Of a DNA stretch of 51,328 bases, positions 50,901-51,328 are shown in pieces. The translations under genes and the position numbers were made by a program. Under the pieces are notes generated by a model, which saw nothing but the letters and a program-made list of their open reading frames with translations, was not told the origin of the DNA and did no database searches. Every line of letters begins with the position of its first letter. The stretch's first letter is position 1. This stretch comes from Fragilaria crotonensis. Lineage: Eukaryota; Bacillariophyta; Fragilariophyceae; Fragilariales; Fragilariaceae. Location: positions 1 to 51,328 of the forward strand of contig JAKSYS010000455.1 of the NCBI GenBank assembly GCA_022925895.1, read 5' to 3'.

Positions 50901-51328
50901 CACATCGCACGCGTTCCTTAATAGTGCGAATATGCCGCTCGATCTCGGGCACGTGTTCGCCACGGGCCACGGTGTTGAGAGTGATGTTCATCTCGGCTAG
51001 GTCCCCGCGAATGACGTTAAACTGTCCGTCCATAAGAAACGTCGCAACGCGGAACCCCCGCATATGATAAATGCGTTGAATGCGTTTTACATGGGCGGCA
51101 AGTGTCTCCTGCTTTTGGTCCAACATGAGCTCTGCAGTACTGAACTTGAGGTTGCGGGACATTGTCACAAAGAATGGGATCTTGTTGATGTACATCACGT
51201 CGGCCCCAACGATCACGTCACGATATTCAGACAGGATCTCAGATGGCAGGGGAACTTCGGTCACTTCAACATGTTCCGATGCCGTTCGAACGGTCTTTCC
51301 TTTAAGAATTCCGATGTCTGGTCCAAAA
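47980..51328 (-). CDS. pol: Ty1/copia Pol, partial (runs off the right edge)
   Basis: The minus-strand frame stays open to the window edge; the apparent start at 51264 is a GTG, and residues upstream (FGPDIGILKGKTVR) are clearly coding. Visible: integrase with VIVGADVMYIN (first Asp), TFLMDGQFNVI (second Asp) and EIERHIRTIKER (Glu), then a GGYYFYSLSTGKVLNRNHW motif. A long Asp-rich linker (about 50500-49950) follows. RT has LDIPGAFMQADMDE, LNKALYGTLKAALLFW and LWHVDDLKIS. RNase H has WWADASYAVHPNMRSHTGG, KSSTEAELIGASDVMP, VYQDNKSAILLE and RHINIRYFFVKDRV. A charged tail has a Cys cluster, CKCKRDCKC. No break is seen in about 1115 residues, so this copy may be active. Gag and protease lie outside the window. 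Confidence 0.92.
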   Translation of the reverse strand, partial: FGPDIGILKGKTVRTASEHVEVTEVPLPSEILSEYRDVIVGADVMYINKIPFFVTMSRNLKFSTAELMLDQKQETLAAHVKRIQRIYHMRGFRVATFLMDGQFNVIRGDLAEMNITLNTVARGEHVPEIERHIRTIKERVRCVYATLPFTRIPKRMLVELVYFSVFWLNSFPARDGISDTLSPRSIVHGTNIDFVKHAKLEFGSYVQVHEEHDNTMASRTTGAIALRPTGNNQGGYYFYSLSTGKVLNRNHWTALPMPNDVIDRVHVLARRASADLTFADREGGLIPDDDDDDDPDGDPDYVPGDAESDEELAGSDDDDDDDSDDDDSSHGNDRPADRAIDPDTHIAGVLRYDEESENPNGDNPNEPVLPDHTILDPPVEAPVEVEQIIADPPVVIGTPTATPTATPDVIDVVELPPVADVLPDTEVEEDVEEIPVRPGTERYNLRAQRPRDYSHLHTTLAHTAMTQYSMKQGIKEFGEDGVEAVLNELRQLHDRKVLEPKQPNELTREEKRAALHYLMFLKRKRCGRIKGRGCADGRKQRIYTTKEEASSPTVSIEALMLSCVIDAKERRDVATLDIPGAFMQADMDETVHMKLEGKMAELLVRIDPTHYQQFVRTENGRVILYVKLNKALYGTLKAALLFWRLLSEKLTGMGFIVNPYDCCVMNKTINGKQCTILWHVDDLKISHESADVVTEIINLLEKEFGKEAPLTQTRGKVHEYLGMTIDFSEDGKVKFSMLDYVKNMLDNLPEDMLGESNTPASNNLFEVNPEATKLNEVTSEMYHHNTAKLLFLCKRARPDIQTAVSFLCTRVKGPDVDDYQKLKRVMRYLRGTQTMPLALEADSTNIVKWWADASYAVHPNMRSHTGGAMSMGKGVVYGTSVTQKLTSKSSTEAELIGASDVMPQIIWTRYFLEAQGYNVKEHIVYQDNKSAILLEKHGRASSSKRTRHINIRYFFVKDRVDSGEVTIEYCPTEQMLADFFTKPLQGSLFRTFRDRIMNYNPFQDPDQDYRSVLDGAEGEVPTDDGWTLVQCKCKRDCKCADNMGLEDRSKYKNVSDNSCKRDRNRFTMLNEESNWNEDKGTTLNECDHEREENRVRFDDRESDCGESTNEMRLER

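Noticed and set aside
1-51328. tRNA, rRNA or riboswitch genes
   Set aside because: No cloverleaf with a GGTTCGANNCC-type B box or rRNA core was found by eye. A tRNAscan run would settle it.

Overview
The window reads as nuclear DNA of a photosynthetic stramenopile, most likely a pennate diatom. This is inference from content: a LOV blue-light photoreceptor domain interrupted by a short spliceosomal intron, diatom-style Ty1/copia elements with an HVDD reverse-transcriptase motif, secreted SIPSEIGRLTQL-type LRR proteins with Pro/Thr/Arg-rich stalks, and TupA-like ATP-grasp membrane proteins. There are no bacterial operons, and I found no tRNA, rRNA or CRISPR array.

Left part (1-13 kb): host genes. 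Two small secreted repeat proteins (PTKKP type, 1034-1336 and 8547-8750), a 170-aa LOV-only protein (2102-2697, minus, one intron), a membrane protein with a degenerate TupA-like ATP-grasp region (5462-7246), and a large minus-strand regulator candidate with a Myb/SANT-like box and a GAF-like domain (10037-12478). The last two were caught in a tandem duplication. A GAF-gene 3' fragment (7766-7920) and a TupA-like 3' fragment (9004 onward) face each other across a junction now holding the second small secreted gene. A 1.26-kb DNA element lies at 2964-4219, and one of its ends recurs inverted near 8135-8215.

Middle (13-37.6 kb): a transposon-rich stretch. It contains a minus-strand RNase H/zinc-knuckle relic (about 13.6-14.7 kb), a nearly intact young copia element with 460-bp LTRs (15296-21661), LRR pseudogene A (22807-24002), and a 5'-truncated LINE (about 24394-26760). 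Next come a Tc1/mariner-like element with TA target duplication (27652-29100) carrying another inverted-repeat element inside, and a hAT-like MITE directly abutting it (29107-29578). A decayed copia with a chromodomain-like module follows (about 29990-33856). Last is a LINE fragment (about 34200-37300) split by a second 5'-truncated LINE flanked by a perfect 17-bp target duplication.

Right part (37.6-51.3 kb): a complete 2521-bp hAT transposon with perfect 8-bp target duplication (37623-40143), LRR pseudogene B (40355-41547), a TupA-like ATP-grasp membrane protein that keeps the expected motifs (42907-44973), a 359-bp hAT-like MITE (45766-46124), LRR gene/pseudogene C (46412-47561), and a copia pol ORF running off the right edge (47980-51328, minus).

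Three secreted LRR paralogues and two or three TupA-like paralogues in 50 kb point to local gene-family expansion, with transposons supplying the breakpoints. Several lesions are one-base changes in homopolymers, so some broken genes may be assembly errors. Intergenic DNA is conspicuously rich in GTAC-containing palindromic words.
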